From Hymenobacter guriensis (lineage in GTDB: Bacteria; Bacteroidota; Bacteroidia; Cytophagales; Hymenobacteraceae): DNA of 64,000 nt. Under the pieces are notes generated by a model. The model made no database searches. It was given only the letters and a program-made list of their open reading frames with translations, and had not been told where the DNA came from. Each line of letters starts with the position of its first letter. The first letter of the stretch is position 1. The position numbers and the translations under genes were made by a program. The stretch covers positions 62,001 through 126,000 of the forward strand of contig NZ_JADWYK010000011.1 in the NCBI RefSeq assembly GCF_015773195.1. The letters run 5' to 3'. Shown here one piece after another: positions 1-10,093 of the stretch.

Positions 1-2283
1 GTCGGCCAGCTGGTTGAGCTCGTGGTAGTGGGTGGCGAAGAGCGTTTTAGCGCGGGCCTTGGGTGAGTTGTGCAGGTGCTCCACAATGGCCCAGGCGATG
101 CTGATGCCGTCGTAGGTGCTGGTGCCCCGCCCAATCTCGTCCATCAGTACCAGGCTGCGGTCGGAGAGGTTGTTGAGGATGCTGGCCGTTTCCGTCATCT
201 CCACCATAAAGGTGCTTTCGCCCTTGCTCAGATTGTCGGAAGCGCCTACGCGGGTAAAAATCTTGTCGATGACGCCCACGTGGGCCGCATCGGCGGGCAC
301 AAAGGAGCCGATCTGGGCCAAGAGCACAATCAGGGCCGTCTGGCGCAGCAGGGCCGATTTGCCAGCCATGTTGGGGCCGGTTATCACCACAATCTGCTGA
401 TCTTCCTGGTCTAGGCGGATGTCGTTGGGAATGTACTGCTCGCCGGGGGGCAGCTGGCGCTCAATCACGGGGTGGCGGCCGGCAGTGATGTCGAGCGTGG
501 TGCTGTCGTCCACTACCGGCTTCACGTAGCGGTGCTGGCGGGCTGTGGCCGCGAATGAGGCCAGGCAGTCGGCCACCCCGATGGCGCGGGCGTTCTGCTG
601 AATCTGGGCCACATATTCGGCCGCAAACAGCACCAGGTCGTTGTAGATGTTCTGCTCGATAACGAACAGGCGCTCCTCGGCGTGCAGGATCTTTTCCTCG
701 TAGGTTTTCAGCTCCTCGGTGATATAGCGCTCCGCATTCACCAGGGTCTGCTTTCGAATCCACGACGCGGGCACCTTGTCTTTGTGCGCGTTCGTCACTT
801 CCAGGTAGTAGCCGAACACTTTGTTGTAGGCCACTTTCAGTGACGAAATGCCGGTTTCCTGCACGGCCCGCTGCTGGAGCTGGAAGAGGTAGTCCTTGCC
901 CGAAAACGCCATGGCCCGTAGCTCATCCAGCTCCTGGTCCACGCCGTCGTTGAGCACGCCGCCCTGGTTGGTAAGGATGGGGGCATCGGGCCGGATCTTG
1001 GCCTGGATTTCGTCGCGCAGGGCGGCGCAGGGGTTGAGCTGATCGGCCAGCTTCTGCAGGGCCCGGATGCCCGAGGCGGCCAATTCCGCCCGAATAGGTC
1101 CGATAGCGTCGAGGGCGCGGGCCAACTGCGTAAGCTCGCGCGGATTGATGCGGCGCACGGCCACCTTGGAAATAAGCCGCTCCAGGTCGCCGATCTGGCG
1201 CAGGTGCTGGAGCAGGTTTTCCAGCAGCTCGGGCGTCTGCAGCAGGGCTTCCACCGTATCGAGGCGGCGCTGAATCTGAGCGGGTTCCTTGAGGGGCAGC
1301 ACCACCCATTTGCGCAGCAGGCGGGCCCCCATCGGCGTCACCGTCTGGTCGAGAATGTCGATGAGAGGTACGCCGCCGGGGTGCTGGGCCTGCACCAGCT
1401 CCAGGTTGCGCACCGTAAACCGGTCGAGCCACACGTACTTGTCTTCCTCCAGGCGCCCGATGCTGCCGATATGGCCCACGTCGGTGTGCTTGGTTTCGGC
1501 CAGGTAGTGCAGGATGCAGCCCGCGGCCGTGATGCCCTCGCGCAGCCCGTCGATGCCGAAGCCCTTGAGCGACGTGGTATTGAAGTGACGCGTAAGCTGG
1601 TCGTGGCCGTAGTCGAAGCCGAACACCCACTCATCCAGGGCAAAATGGCAGAAGTCGGGGCCGAAGTTTTCCTCGAACTCACGGCGGCTTTTTTTGCAGA
1701 ACAGCACCTCGGCCGGCTGGAAGTTCTGCAGCAGCTTACCCAGGTAGTCGATGGTGCCCTGGGCCACCAGAAACTCGCCGGTGCTGATATCCAGAAAGCT
1801 TATGCCGGCTTCCTGCTTGCCGAAATGCACGGCGCAGAGGTAGTTGTTGCTTTTGCGCTCCAGCACGTTGTCGTGCAGGCTCACGCCGGGCGTGACAAGC
1901 TCCGTGATGCCGCGCTTGACGAGGCCTTTGGCCAGTTTAGGGTCTTCGAGCTGGTCGCAGATGGCCACGCGCTGGCCGGCACGCACCAGCTTGGGCAGGT
2001 AGTTGTCGAGGGCGTGGTGGGGAAAGCCGGCCAGGGGCGTTTCGGAGGCGGTGCCGGCGCCGCGCTTGGTGAGCGTGATATCGAGGATGCGCGAAGCCGT
2101 AACGGCATCCTCCCCGAAGGTTTCGTAGAAGTCGCCCACCCGAAACAACAGCACTGCGCCGGGGTGCGTCTGCTTGAGCTGGTAGTATTGCTTCATCAGC
2201 GGCGTATCGGACACGGGGGCGGGCCCTAGTGTGCCGTGCGTGCGGACGGGCTTTTTGTCGGGGTCGGCGGATTTGGTTTTCAC
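1..2283 (-). CDS. mutS: DNA mismatch repair protein MutS (3' end cut by window edge)
   Basis: Recognises base mismatches and small loops and starts methyl-independent mismatch repair with MutL, in the cytoplasm. The reading frame is open from a GTG at 2283 to base 1 (761 codons); the family is usually about 850-880 residues, so roughly the last 100 are outside the window. The N-terminal mismatch-binding domain is clear ([15 protein letters not shown], carrying the Phe-x-Glu wedge region). Near the left edge the ATPase shows Walker [12 protein letters not shown], Walker [17 protein letters not shown] and the signature ATHYHEL. The GTG start is chosen because the conserved [10 protein letters not shown] segment follows after about 28 residues and no closer ATG fits the family length. 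It runs divergently from the RNA methylase gene. Confidence 0.97.
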   Translation of the reverse strand, partial: MKTKSADPDKKPVRTHGTLGPAPVSDTPLMKQYYQLKQTHPGAVLLFRVGDFYETFGEDAVTASRILDITLTKRGAGTASETPLAGFPHHALDNYLPKLVRAGQRVAICDQLEDPKLAKGLVKRGITELVTPGVSLHDNVLERKSNNYLCAVHFGKQEAGISFLDISTGEFLVAQGTIDYLGKLLQNFQPAEVLFCKKSRREFEENFGPDFCHFALDEWVFGFDYGHDQLTRHFNTTSLKGFGIDGLREGITAAGCILHYLAETKHTDVGHIGSIGRLEEDKYVWLDRFTVRNLELVQAQHPGGVPLIDILDQTVTPMGARLLRKWVVLPLKEPAQIQRRLDTVEALLQTPELLENLLQHLRQIGDLERLISKVAVRRINPRELTQLARALDAIGPIRAELAASGIRALQKLADQLNPCAALRDEIQAKIRPDAPILTNQGGVLNDGVDQELDELRAMAFSGKDYLFQLQQRAVQETGISSLKVAYNKVFGYYLEVTNAHKDKVPASWIRKQTLVNAERYITEELKTYEEKILHAEERLFVIEQNIYNDLVLFAAEYVAQIQQNARAIGVADCLASFAATARQHRYVKPVVDDSTTLDITAGRHPVIERQLPPGEQYIPNDIRLDQEDQQIVVITGPNMAGKSALLRQTALIVLLAQIGSFVPADAAHVGVIDKIFTRVGASDNLSKGESTFMVEMTETASILNNLSDRSLVLMDEIGRGTSTYDGISIAWAIVEHLHNSPKARAKTLFATHYHELNQLAD

Positions 2284-2407
2284 TGGAAGCAGAAATACGG
2301 AAATGAGGGGCAGTAACGGCCCTAACCTGTCATCCTGGAGGGGAAAAAAAAAGAACAGGTGAAGGGAGCCGCACAGGCCAAACAGCCGCCACCCGGCCCG
2401 GCGTTCC

Positions 2408-2415
2408 TACCTTTG
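2408..2415 (+). promoter_or_regulatory. Bacteroidetes -7 box (TACCTTTG) almost touching the start codon
   Basis: TACCTTTG fits the Bacteroidetes sigma-70 -7 consensus TAnnTTTG. Only five bases separate it from the ATG at 2421, so transcription would begin at or next to the start codon, giving a leaderless or nearly leaderless mRNA. No convincing -33 TTTG is seen upstream. Confidence 0.5.
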
Positions 2416-2420
2416 CGGCC

Positions 2421-2966
2421 ATGCGCAAACTCTCGATGGAGGAGCTGAACCGGCTGACGGTGGCAGACTTCAAAAATACGCGAAAATTCCCCCTCACCCT
2501 AGTGCTCGACAACGTGCGCAGCCTGCACAACGTGGGCGCGGCCTTCCGCACGGCCGACGCTTTTGCCATCGAAAAAATATGGCTCTGCGGCATCACAGGC
2601 CGCCCGCCGCACCGCGAAATCACCAAAACGGCTCTGGGCTCTACCGACTCGGTGGTGTGGGAATACGCGCCCACTACGCTGGAGGCCTTGCAGCAGCTGA
2701 AAGCGGCCGGCTACGCGCTGGTAGCCGTGGAGCAGACCACCAACAGCCAGCCGCTGCCCGTGTTTGTGGTGGAGCCGGGCCGGCCCTATGCCCTGGTGAT
2801 GGGCAACGAAGTATTCGGGGTGGAAGACGAAGTGCTGGCTTTTTGCGACGCGGCGGTGGAGATTCCGCAGTTCGGCACCAAGCACAGCCTGAATGTGAGC
2901 GTGGCGGCCGGCGTGGTGCTGTGGGACTTCATCAGCAAGATGGGCTGGGCCCTGAACGAGGCGTAG
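2421..2966 (+). CDS. SpoU/TrmH-family RNA 2'-O-methyltransferase
   Basis: A 181-residue SPOUT methylase expected to transfer a methyl group from S-adenosylmethionine to a ribose 2'-OH in tRNA or rRNA. The three SpoU motifs are present: LDNVRSLHNVGAAFRTADAF (about residues 29-48), LVMGNEVFGV (about 130-139) and IPQFGTKHSLNVSVAAGVVL (about 152-171). The protein is the short form with only the catalytic SPOUT fold and no L30e-like substrate-binding domain, so the RNA target cannot be told. Transcribed away from mutS; a strong hairpin follows, shared with the convergent protease gene. Confidence 0.93.
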   Translation: MRKLSMEELNRLTVADFKNTRKFPLTLVLDNVRSLHNVGAAFRTADAFAIEKIWLCGITGRPPHREITKTALGSTDSVVWEYAPTTLEALQQLKAAGYALVAVEQTTNSQPLPVFVVEPGRPYALVMGNEVFGVEDEVLAFCDAAVEIPQFGTKHSLNVSVAAGVVLWDFISKMGWALNEA

Positions 2967-2982
2967 CCCAACCTTGCCTACA

Positions 2983-3020
2983 TACAAAGGGCCGCCTCCT
3001 TCTGGAAGCGGCCCTTTGTA
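2983..3020. terminator. Bidirectional intrinsic terminator
   Basis: Perfect 13-bp inverted repeat (TACAAAGGGCCGC and its complement) around a 12-base loop, between two convergent genes; A/T runs on each side allow termination from both strands. Confidence 0.85.
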
Positions 3021-3037
3021 GTAAACAGCCTGATGGG

Positions 3038-5524
3038 TTACTTCTGCACCATCACGCGCTTGGTCAGCACATCGGCGCCCGTGCCCAGGCTTACCAAGTA
3101 CAGGCCGTTAGCGAGGCCGCCCAGGTCGATGGTTTCGTGGAGCTGTCCGGGCGTTTCGCGCACGGCCTTGCGTAGCACTTCCTGGCCCAGTACGTTGCGC
3201 ACCACTACCTGCAGGCCCGGGGTGGCTTTGGCCAGGCGAGCCTGCACCGTGAACCGGCCGGAAGTGGGGTTGGGGAATACACTGAAGCCCCCAGTTGCCT
3301 GGAGCTCGTCGGCTACGCCGGTCACGGCATCCTGAATGCGTAGGTTGTCAATGGCCCAGCCCCAGCCGTGGGCACCAGCATCGGCGAAGAGGCGAAAGCG
3401 CAGCTGCACCACGTCGCCGCCGGCAAACTGGTTGCGCAGATTCAATAACCGGGACCGAAACAGCGTGGGGGTACCCACGGCAGTAGAGTTGTCGCCGCTT
3501 ATGCTACTATTGTAGGCCGTGCGCCAGACGGCACTGGCCCGGGAATCGTAACCGTTAGCCAGCGGCACCCACGTGGTGCCATTTTCACTGCCTTCTACTA
3601 CCACGTAGTCAAAGAAGTCGGGAGAGCCGAAAACGGAGCCGGTTGCCCCGGGTTCCACCAGCACTATCTCATCAAATCTTACCGTGGCTTCGGCCTTTGC
3701 TTCGCGAACCTTGATGGGCACCAGCAGTTGATAAATGAAGTTGCTTTCGCTGTTGGGTCCAGCGCCGTCGGGGTAAGGGTGCAGGGAGTGAATGGCCGGG
3801 CTGCTAAACCCATCGGGCTGGGTTATGGAAAAACCATTGCCCACAAAATCCAGGGGCGAGTTGCTATCCAGCTGGTTGCTGTACGACACCTGGGCTTCCT
3901 TCAGCTTCACGATTGAAAGGGTGTAGGTAGGCGTGCTGGTGGTATTGCGGGCGGCGGCCACATCTTCGGCCACGATACGGTAAGTGACTATATCTCCGGC
4001 TTTGATATCCCCCGCCGCACCTAGCAGGCCGGTGTAGGTGAATTCATCGGTTTTGGCGAGTGTAATAGCCGGGCGGGCTACGCCATTCACACTATACTCA
4101 ACTTCCACTTTGCTGATGCCGATGTTGTCATCGGCAAGCGCTACTATTTGATACGGCAACTCCGACTCGAATAGAAAAGACGGCGCTTCATGGGCTACTT
4201 CGGGCACCGTTTTATCGGGGCCTACCCGGAACTCGTAGCGCGGCTCGCCCTCCACGCCGGGGGCTGCTTTGCCCGGGGCCAGGTACGTGCGGCCTGTTTC
4301 CTGGTCGGCCACGGATAAGGCGTAGCGCACCGTGGCACCCAGGCCAGGGTTTGGAATGGTGGCGGAGTACTCGTTGGCGTTGCCGTTGGCAGTTAGGCTT
4401 ACTGTGGCGTTGGTGCCGCCATTGATGGAGTACACCAGCTTAGCAGAACCGGCCTGCACGGTGCCGTCGCTCTTGATGATGGCTTTCACAACGAAGTCCT
4501 GCGCGGTTTCCGTGTCGCGTAAAGGAGTATGATGGATAGTAGTGGCAAACCACCCCATTTCATCAAACATCTTCAGCACCAGCGGCCCGGGGCTGTGAAT
4601 AGCTTCGGCGGCGCCAATCTGAGGCGACATCAGGGAATTTACATTACTGGCCGGGTATAGGTTCTCATCCAGGTGAGCTACGCTGGAGCCGGCCTCAAAC
4701 GTAGCCGGAGCATACAGTTTAGGCCGGTTGTTGCCATTGACGGCGCGGGCCAGGGGGCTATCGAAAAACAGCTCCTTGCTGGTAATCTGCTGCGCTAGAG
4801 CCTCCGAAGGGTTCGGGAAGATGGTTTTATCCACCAGGCGCTGCTCGGCCGCATTTTCCACAAACGTATCATATACCACGGGCAACGAGCTGTAGCCATG
4901 GCTGCCCTCCCCTTCCTGCACATCCATGGCATCTACAAAGCCCAAGCCGTGACCCAGCTCGTGCAGCACCACCGTTACCAGATCATACTGGCCGGCCGGC
5001 GTTTTGCCATCGGTACCCAGATACCAGTTGAACGTGCTGCTGAAGCGGGCTTCTATATCCGCCTCGCTGGGGGCATTGAGTTGTTCGCCGGACAGCTTCT
5101 CGGCCAGGGCCACCGGGTACCACACATTGCTTTGCAGCACTCCATCCACATTGCGGTAATAAGTAGACGGCCCTGCTGAGCCCAACACCCCCTCGGCCAG
5201 CGGCGTCCAGTTGGCATTGATGTGTATCGGCACCTCACTTTTCAGCAGCGAAGCCCAAATATCTACTGCATACTGAAAAGCCTCCTTGGCGGCGGGAGTG
5301 AACCCCGTGTAAGTGACGGTGACGTTGGCAGCGTCAATACCACGGCCTTTCAGGGCCCGGACCCGCAGGAACTGCTCGGGCGGTGCTACCCGGGTGAACG
5401 TGTTTTGCCGGGAGGCATAGCAAACAGTGCGGCGCGCGGGGACAGAAGCTGGCTTTAGGTCCTGGGCATTGCTGCTATAGACGCTGGCCGCAGACAGGCC
5501 AGCAAGAAGTAAGAGTGTTTTCAT
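3038..5524 (-). CDS. Secreted zinc metalloprotease with T9SS sorting domain
   Basis: About 828 residues. Start placed at the ATG at 5522-5524, which gives a typical signal peptide (MKTLLLLAGLSAASVYSSNA); a longer upstream reading frame has no signal peptide. HELGHGLGF (H188, E189, H192) is a zinc-binding HExxHxxG motif as in metzincin-like proteases; DEMGW follows downstream. The middle contains repeated beta-sandwich-like segments (YSINGG, YSVNG). The last about 80 residues form a type A T9SS sorting domain beginning SVFPNPTSG and ending ANGLYLVSL...KRVMVQK, predicting export across the outer membrane. Faces the M36 protease gene divergently across about 195 bp. Substrate unknown. Confidence 0.85.
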   Translation of the reverse strand: MKTLLLLAGLSAASVYSSNAQDLKPASVPARRTVCYASRQNTFTRVAPPEQFLRVRALKGRGIDAANVTVTYTGFTPAAKEAFQYAVDIWASLLKSEVPIHINANWTPLAEGVLGSAGPSTYYRNVDGVLQSNVWYPVALAEKLSGEQLNAPSEADIEARFSSTFNWYLGTDGKTPAGQYDLVTVVLHELGHGLGFVDAMDVQEGEGSHGYSSLPVVYDTFVENAAEQRLVDKTIFPNPSEALAQQITSKELFFDSPLARAVNGNNRPKLYAPATFEAGSSVAHLDENLYPASNVNSLMSPQIGAAEAIHSPGPLVLKMFDEMGWFATTIHHTPLRDTETAQDFVVKAIIKSDGTVQAGSAKLVYSINGGTNATVSLTANGNANEYSATIPNPGLGATVRYALSVADQETGRTYLAPGKAAPGVEGEPRYEFRVGPDKTVPEVAHEAPSFLFESELPYQIVALADDNIGISKVEVEYSVNGVARPAITLAKTDEFTYTGLLGAAGDIKAGDIVTYRIVAEDVAAARNTTSTPTYTLSIVKLKEAQVSYSNQLDSNSPLDFVGNGFSITQPDGFSSPAIHSLHPYPDGAGPNSESNFIYQLLVPIKVREAKAEATVRFDEIVLVEPGATGSVFGSPDFFDYVVVEGSENGTTWVPLANGYDSRASAVWRTAYNSSISGDNSTAVGTPTLFRSRLLNLRNQFAGGDVVQLRFRLFADAGAHGWGWAIDNLRIQDAVTGVADELQATGGFSVFPNPTSGRFTVQARLAKATPGLQVVVRNVLGQEVLRKAVRETPGQLHETIDLGGLANGLYLVSLGTGADVLTKRVMVQK

Positions 5525-5719
5525 TGAAATTTCCAAAGTGTGTAGCGTCCCTGGATGCCTTAGAAGCATCCCCAACAAGTGAAGCCGCCGCAAAAAACCG
5601 CATTTTTCTACAAGGTACAGTTCCTGAGCCCGCTCGGCCAAGCAATTAGTAAGCGCGTCCCTCTAAAATTAACCTTGTATATTTATTTTCTAACCTGTTG
5701 CCAACTTTCATTCGTTCCC

Positions 5720-8314
5720 GTGAAAACACTTTTTACCAGCCTTTGCGCAGCCACGCTTCTGGGCCTGGCAACCCCCGCAGCGCTGTACGCCCAAGCGCCG
5801 GCCGCCAAAGCCCAGCAGTACCTCACCGCGCACTACACTCAGCTCGGCCTACAGCCCGCCGACGTACAGGACCCGGCCGTGACGGATGCCTATATAGACG
5901 AAGCCACCGGCCTGACCCACGTGTACCTGCGCCAGCAGCACCAGGGCCTGCCGGTGCTGGGCACGGAAATGGGTCTGCATTTCGATGCCCAGGGCAACCT
6001 GCTAACCCGCACCGGCCGCTTCGTGGCCGACCTGGCGCACAAGGCTCCGGCAGCCACAGCCAGCCTTTCGGGAATAGAAGCCACGCTGGCGGCAGCTCAA
6101 AAGCTGCACCTTACCCCTGCGGCTCTGAAGGTAGTTTCCACCGCTCAAAGCCGCTCGGCCCGCCTTACGCTCCGGGACGAAGCCTTGTCCAAGGAAGACA
6201 TTCCCGTAACCCTGATGTACTCGCTCGGCGACGACAACCAGGTACACCTACTCTGGGAAGTAACCCTGCACCCGCCGCGCAGCAAGCAGCAGTGGCACAT
6301 GCTGGTGGATGCGACAACCGGCCGCGTTGTACAGCAACACGACCGGAACAAGCACGAGAAGCTGCTGCCCCCCGCTCCCTCCGCGGTAGATCAGCTGGCT
6401 ACTCCACCCCCGACGCAGAGCAGCCGCCCCAGCGCCGATAATGCCAGCTACACCGTATTTGCTATTCCCACCGAAGGCCCGTCGTTTGGAGGACGCACCA
6501 CCGTGCGCAACCCGGCGGATGTGCAGGCCTCACCCTACGGCTGGCACGATACCAATGGCACCGCCGGAGCGGAGTTTACTACCACGCGGGGTAATAATGC
6601 CCAGGCATACGTGCTCGATGCCAATAGCCGCCCGGCCTATTTCAGTGGTGGCACCAGTCTGGCATTCAACCCGGCTTACGACATGCAGAAGTCACTCGCC
6701 GATAATCGTGATGCGGCCGTGGTGAATCTGTTTTACATGAATAACATCATGCACGATGTTTTCTACCACTATGGGTTCCGGGAGGAAAGCGGCAACTTTC
6801 AAATCAAAAACTACACGGGCAAAGGCCGAAGCAACGATGCCATCCGGGCAATAGCACAGGATCCGGAGGATGTTTACAATGCCTATTTCGTGCCCAGCGT
6901 AGATGGCACCTCCCCGCAGATGCACATGTTCATGTGGCCGGCTCCCAACCCGACGACGATGAAGGTGACCAGCCCGGCTTCCATTGCCGATACGTACCCG
7001 GCTGCTACCAGCGCTATTGGTCCGGCCCTGCCGCCTACCACGCCCTTAACGGGCAAAGTAGTATTGGTAAACGATGGCAGCGCCACGCCCACGCTGGCCT
7101 GCAGTGGTATACTTACCAATGCCAGCGCCGTGAAAGGCAACATTGCTCTGCTGGACCGCGGCGACTGTGAGTTCATCGAAAAGGTGCGGACGGCTCAGAC
7201 TGCCGGCGCCATTGCCGTTATCGTTATCAATAACGTAGCGAATGAGCTCATCACCATGAGCGGAGATGAGCAATTCGACATTCCCAGCCTGAACATCACG
7301 CTGGCCGCCGGCGAGCTACTGAAGGCGCGCCTGAAAGCCGGTGAAACTGTTACGGTAGAGCTGCTCAGCCCGCCCAAAAAGTACGTTGACCGAGATGGGT
7401 CTTTCGACAACGTGATTGTTTCTCATGAGTACACCCACGGCATCACCACCCGGCTTACCGGTGGCCCGTCTACCGCTGGCTGCCTGGAAAATGATGAGAA
7501 CATGGGCGAGGGCTGGAGCGACTTTGTTGCCCTGTGGCTTACCACCCGGCCTGGCGACAAGGCCACTACCCCGCGGAGCGTAGGAACTTACGCGGTGGGG
7601 GAAGCTACCGATGGCGAGGGGATTCGCCTCAAGCTCTACACCACCGACATCACCGTCAACGATTATACCTACGCCATTATCGGCAACCCGTATGATGAGA
7701 CGCACGACATCGGCGAGGTGTGGGCCACCGTTCTGTGGGACCTGAACTGGGCCATGATTGAGCGCTACGGCTACGATGCCGACGTATACCGGGGCACCGG
7801 CGGCAACAACAAAGCCATGCAACTGGTGATGGAAGCGCTGAAGCTGCAACCCTGCAGCCCTGGCTTCCTCGATGGCCGCGACGCTATTCTGGCCGCCGAC
7901 AAAGCCCTGTATAAATCAGCCAACGAGGACCTGATATGGCGCGTGTTTGCCCGCCGCGGCATGGGTACCGATGCTGTACAGGGAAGCAGCAAATCGGTGA
8001 AAGACAACAAGGCAGGCTTTGCCGTGCCAGCCGCGCTGGCCACCAAGGCTACCCTGAGTGCCGCCTCGGTGGAAGTGTATCCGAACCCGGCCAATGACGT
8101 GCTCACGGTCCGGACGTTTGGCCTTAGTGCCGCCCCGGTGCAGGTAGAAGTGCTGTCGGTGGTAGGGTCCCTGCTGCGCACTGTTTCCGTTTCGGCGGCC
8201 CAGGCGCAGGCCGGCACTACCCTCGACCTGAGCCAGCTGGCCAATGGCGTATATATGGTGCGCGTCACCACGCCGCAGGGCACGCTCACCAAAAAGGTGA
8301 TGGTGCGCCACTAA
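5720..8314 (+). CDS. M36 (fungalysin-type) metallopeptidase with PA insert and T9SS sorting domain
   Basis: About 864 residues from a GTG at 5720, chosen because it starts a clean signal peptide (VKTLFTSLCAATLLGLA...YAQ). Order: signal peptide; FTP-type propeptide with IDEATGLTHVYLRQQ and LVDATTGRVV; catalytic domain with HEYTHGITTRL (H569, E570, H573) and the third zinc ligand in NMGEGWSDF (E597, 28 residues after H569, the fungalysin spacing); a protease-associated (PA) domain inserted before the active site (GNIALLDRGDCEF); C-terminal type A T9SS domain from VEVYPNPANDVL to KKVMVRH. Predicted secreted, broad-specificity endopeptidase for protein degradation. Divergent from another secreted metalloprotease; a terminator hairpin follows directly. 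Confidence 0.93.
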   Translation: MKTLFTSLCAATLLGLATPAALYAQAPAAKAQQYLTAHYTQLGLQPADVQDPAVTDAYIDEATGLTHVYLRQQHQGLPVLGTEMGLHFDAQGNLLTRTGRFVADLAHKAPAATASLSGIEATLAAAQKLHLTPAALKVVSTAQSRSARLTLRDEALSKEDIPVTLMYSLGDDNQVHLLWEVTLHPPRSKQQWHMLVDATTGRVVQQHDRNKHEKLLPPAPSAVDQLATPPPTQSSRPSADNASYTVFAIPTEGPSFGGRTTVRNPADVQASPYGWHDTNGTAGAEFTTTRGNNAQAYVLDANSRPAYFSGGTSLAFNPAYDMQKSLADNRDAAVVNLFYMNNIMHDVFYHYGFREESGNFQIKNYTGKGRSNDAIRAIAQDPEDVYNAYFVPSVDGTSPQMHMFMWPAPNPTTMKVTSPASIADTYPAATSAIGPALPPTTPLTGKVVLVNDGSATPTLACSGILTNASAVKGNIALLDRGDCEFIEKVRTAQTAGAIAVIVINNVANELITMSGDEQFDIPSLNITLAAGELLKARLKAGETVTVELLSPPKKYVDRDGSFDNVIVSHEYTHGITTRLTGGPSTAGCLENDENMGEGWSDFVALWLTTRPGDKATTPRSVGTYAVGEATDGEGIRLKLYTTDITVNDYTYAIIGNPYDETHDIGEVWATVLWDLNWAMIERYGYDADVYRGTGGNNKAMQLVMEALKLQPCSPGFLDGRDAILAADKALYKSANEDLIWRVFARRGMGTDAVQGSSKSVKDNKAGFAVPAALATKATLSAASVEVYPNPANDVLTVRTFGLSAAPVQVEVLSVVGSLLRTVSVSAAQAQAGTTLDLSQLANGVYMVRVTTPQGTLTKKVMVRH

Positions 8315-8333
8315 CCTGTTCATTACTCTTTTC

Positions 8334-8369
8334 AAAAACCCGCCTGACTGACTGTTGGGCGGGTTTTTC
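8334..8369 (+). terminator. Intrinsic terminator after M36 protease gene
   Basis: AAAAACCCGCC and its complement form a perfect 11-bp stem with a 13-base loop and a T run. The next gene starts only 12 bases later. Confidence 0.8.
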
Positions 8370-8380
8370 TATGGCTCCGC

Positions 8381-9169
8381 ATGACAACGCATTACACCGT
8401 ACTAGAGGTTGGGGAGCAGGCGTCGGCAACTGAAATCCGGCGGGCCTACCTGCGGCTGGTGCAGCTTACCCACCCCGACCGCACCCCGGACCCCGCCGCC
8501 CATCAGCGCTATCTGGCCGTCAATGAAGCCTACGAAACGCTTTCGGACCCTATCCGTCGGCAGCGCTATGATCTGGCGTTGCAGCGGGCCCGCCAGCCAA
8601 CAGCTGCAGCAGCGCCCCCACCTGCCTCCCCCGATCCTCGGGCACAGCGGGCCCCGCCCCCGGTAGCATTTGGGCGCCGGACTAGAATCCGTGTTCGTCA
8701 GGCATTCGACTACGGTGCCTATGCCGGTCGTGCCCGGCGCTGGTGCCAGATACTGCTGCTGCTGCCGGTCCTTATCCTGGCCGATTACTTTCTGCTCCGT
8801 AGAGACGTGCAGGCAGCCTTCCTCTCGCTCGACGACCGCACAGCCCAGGAGTCTGTCGAGCCGGACAGCCACTTGGTGGGCACCTCCCATGGGCACTTCA
8901 TCACCCCGACCGACATTCCCCTCACCACTGCATACCTGCAGCTGCGGATTTCGCCGCTTTGCCGTTTCGTATTTGCGGCGCGGCTGCCCGACGGCACGCC
9001 CCTGCCGGTACGCAATGGACCCAGTGTTCTGGTTTTTTTCAGCGGCCTGCTGGTACTTCTGGCCGCTGCCGGCTGGGCCGTCCACAGCCCGATGGCGCGT
9101 GTGAACCTGGCTATTATTGCTTCGATGGTGGCGCTGCTTGTGGTGCTGATGCTACTCAAACACCTATAA
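8381..9169 (+). CDS. Membrane-anchored J-domain (DnaJ-like) protein
   Basis: 262 residues. Residues about 4-66 are a J domain: YTVLEV at the start, helix II RRAYLRLVQLTHPDR with the essential HPD triad at 31-33, and YETLSDPIRRQRYD. A Pro/Ala/Arg-rich linker follows, then a transmembrane segment around residues 121-140 (CQILLLLPVLILADYFLL), an extracytoplasmic loop, and two C-terminal membrane segments. It lacks the Gly/Phe and zinc-finger regions of DnaJ, so it is a type III J protein that probably recruits DnaK to the membrane. Client unknown. Flanked by terminators on both sides, so probably a single-gene transcript. Confidence 0.8.
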   Translation: MTTHYTVLEVGEQASATEIRRAYLRLVQLTHPDRTPDPAAHQRYLAVNEAYETLSDPIRRQRYDLALQRARQPTAAAAPPPASPDPRAQRAPPPVAFGRRTRIRVRQAFDYGAYAGRARRWCQILLLLPVLILADYFLLRRDVQAAFLSLDDRTAQESVEPDSHLVGTSHGHFITPTDIPLTTAYLQLRISPLCRFVFAARLPDGTPLPVRNGPSVLVFFSGLLVLLAAAGWAVHSPMARVNLAIIASMVALLVVLMLLKHL

Positions 9170-9170
9170 G

Positions 9171-9203
9171 AAAAGGCCCGCAACACGTTGTTGCGGGCCT
9201 TTT
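9171..9203. terminator. Bidirectional intrinsic terminator
   Basis: AAAAGGCCCGCAAC pairs with GTTGCGGGCCTTTT around a very short loop, between the J-domain gene and the convergent terC-like gene. Confidence 0.85.
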
Positions 9204-9225
9204 CTTTTGCTGAGTTTATTAGCTG

Positions 9226-9993
9226 CTAATCGAAGCGGGAGTCGCGGAGCTGCACAGGGTCAGCCTTTTTGCGCAGGCGCATGTTCAGCACTTCCACTAT
9301 CAGGGAGAAGAACATGGCGAAGTAGATATAGCCTTTCTCGATTTCCTTGTGGAAGGCTTCCATCACCAGCATCACCCCAATCATAATCAGGAATGAGAGA
9401 GCCAGCATTTTGATGGTGGGGTTGCGGTTTACGAAATCGGCCACGACGCCCGAGAAAATTAGCATTACCCCCATCGAGAGGATAACAGCCAGAATCATGA
9501 TCAGCACGTTATCAACCAGCCCAACGGCCGTCAGGATAGAGTCAAAGCTGAACACGATGTCGATGAGCACAATCTGCACGATGATGCCGCCCATCGACTT
9601 GTAGACGGTGCCACCAGCCTCGGTTTCTTCCTCGCCCTGCAGCTTGGTGTGGATTTCGGTGGTGCTTTTGCCAATCAGGAACAGCCCCCCGATCAGCAGG
9701 ATAATATCCCGGCCCGTCACGCCAAAGTCGTGGTCGGCCCACGGCACATCCAGGTGGAACAGCGGCGCCTTCAGCCCCACAATCCAGGAAATACTCATCA
9801 GCAGCAGGATGCGGATAACCAGCGCCAGCACCAGCCCGATGGTACGTCCGCGCTTTTGCTGGGACGGGTCGAGGCGGTTGACAATGATGGAAATGAAGAT
9901 GATGTTGTCGATGCCGAGCACGATTTCCATGAACGTGAGCGTCAGCAGGCTCACCCAGGTTTGCGTTTCGGAAAAAACAGAAAGGTCGAACAT
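9226..9993 (-). CDS. TerC-family integral membrane protein
   Basis: About 255 residues from the ATG at 9991-9993 (a longer frame adds an unlikely 21-residue extension). Hydrophobic throughout with about seven predicted membrane spans. Family hallmarks are FMEIVLGIDNIIFISIIV near the N-terminus and VLIDIVFSFDSILTAVGLV in the second half, the two acidic IDN/FDS motifs of TerC/Alx proteins, which are implicated in manganese export and in metalation of exported enzymes, and named for tellurite resistance. No ter operon partners are nearby, so a role in metal homeostasis is more likely than tellurite resistance. Confidence 0.9.
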   Translation of the reverse strand: MFDLSVFSETQTWVSLLTLTFMEIVLGIDNIIFISIIVNRLDPSQQKRGRTIGLVLALVIRILLLMSISWIVGLKAPLFHLDVPWADHDFGVTGRDIILLIGGLFLIGKSTTEIHTKLQGEEETEAGGTVYKSMGGIIVQIVLIDIVFSFDSILTAVGLVDNVLIMILAVILSMGVMLIFSGVVADFVNRNPTIKMLALSFLIMIGVMLVMEAFHKEIEKGYIYFAMFFSLIVEVLNMRLRKKADPVQLRDSRFD

Positions 9994-10093
9994 GTATGGA
10001 AAAGATGAGATGACAGGAACCAGGTGATGAATGGAAAGAGGCGGAACGATAGGCAAGCACGGTTACTTCGCTTGGGTGTCGCCTGTCAGCTCA

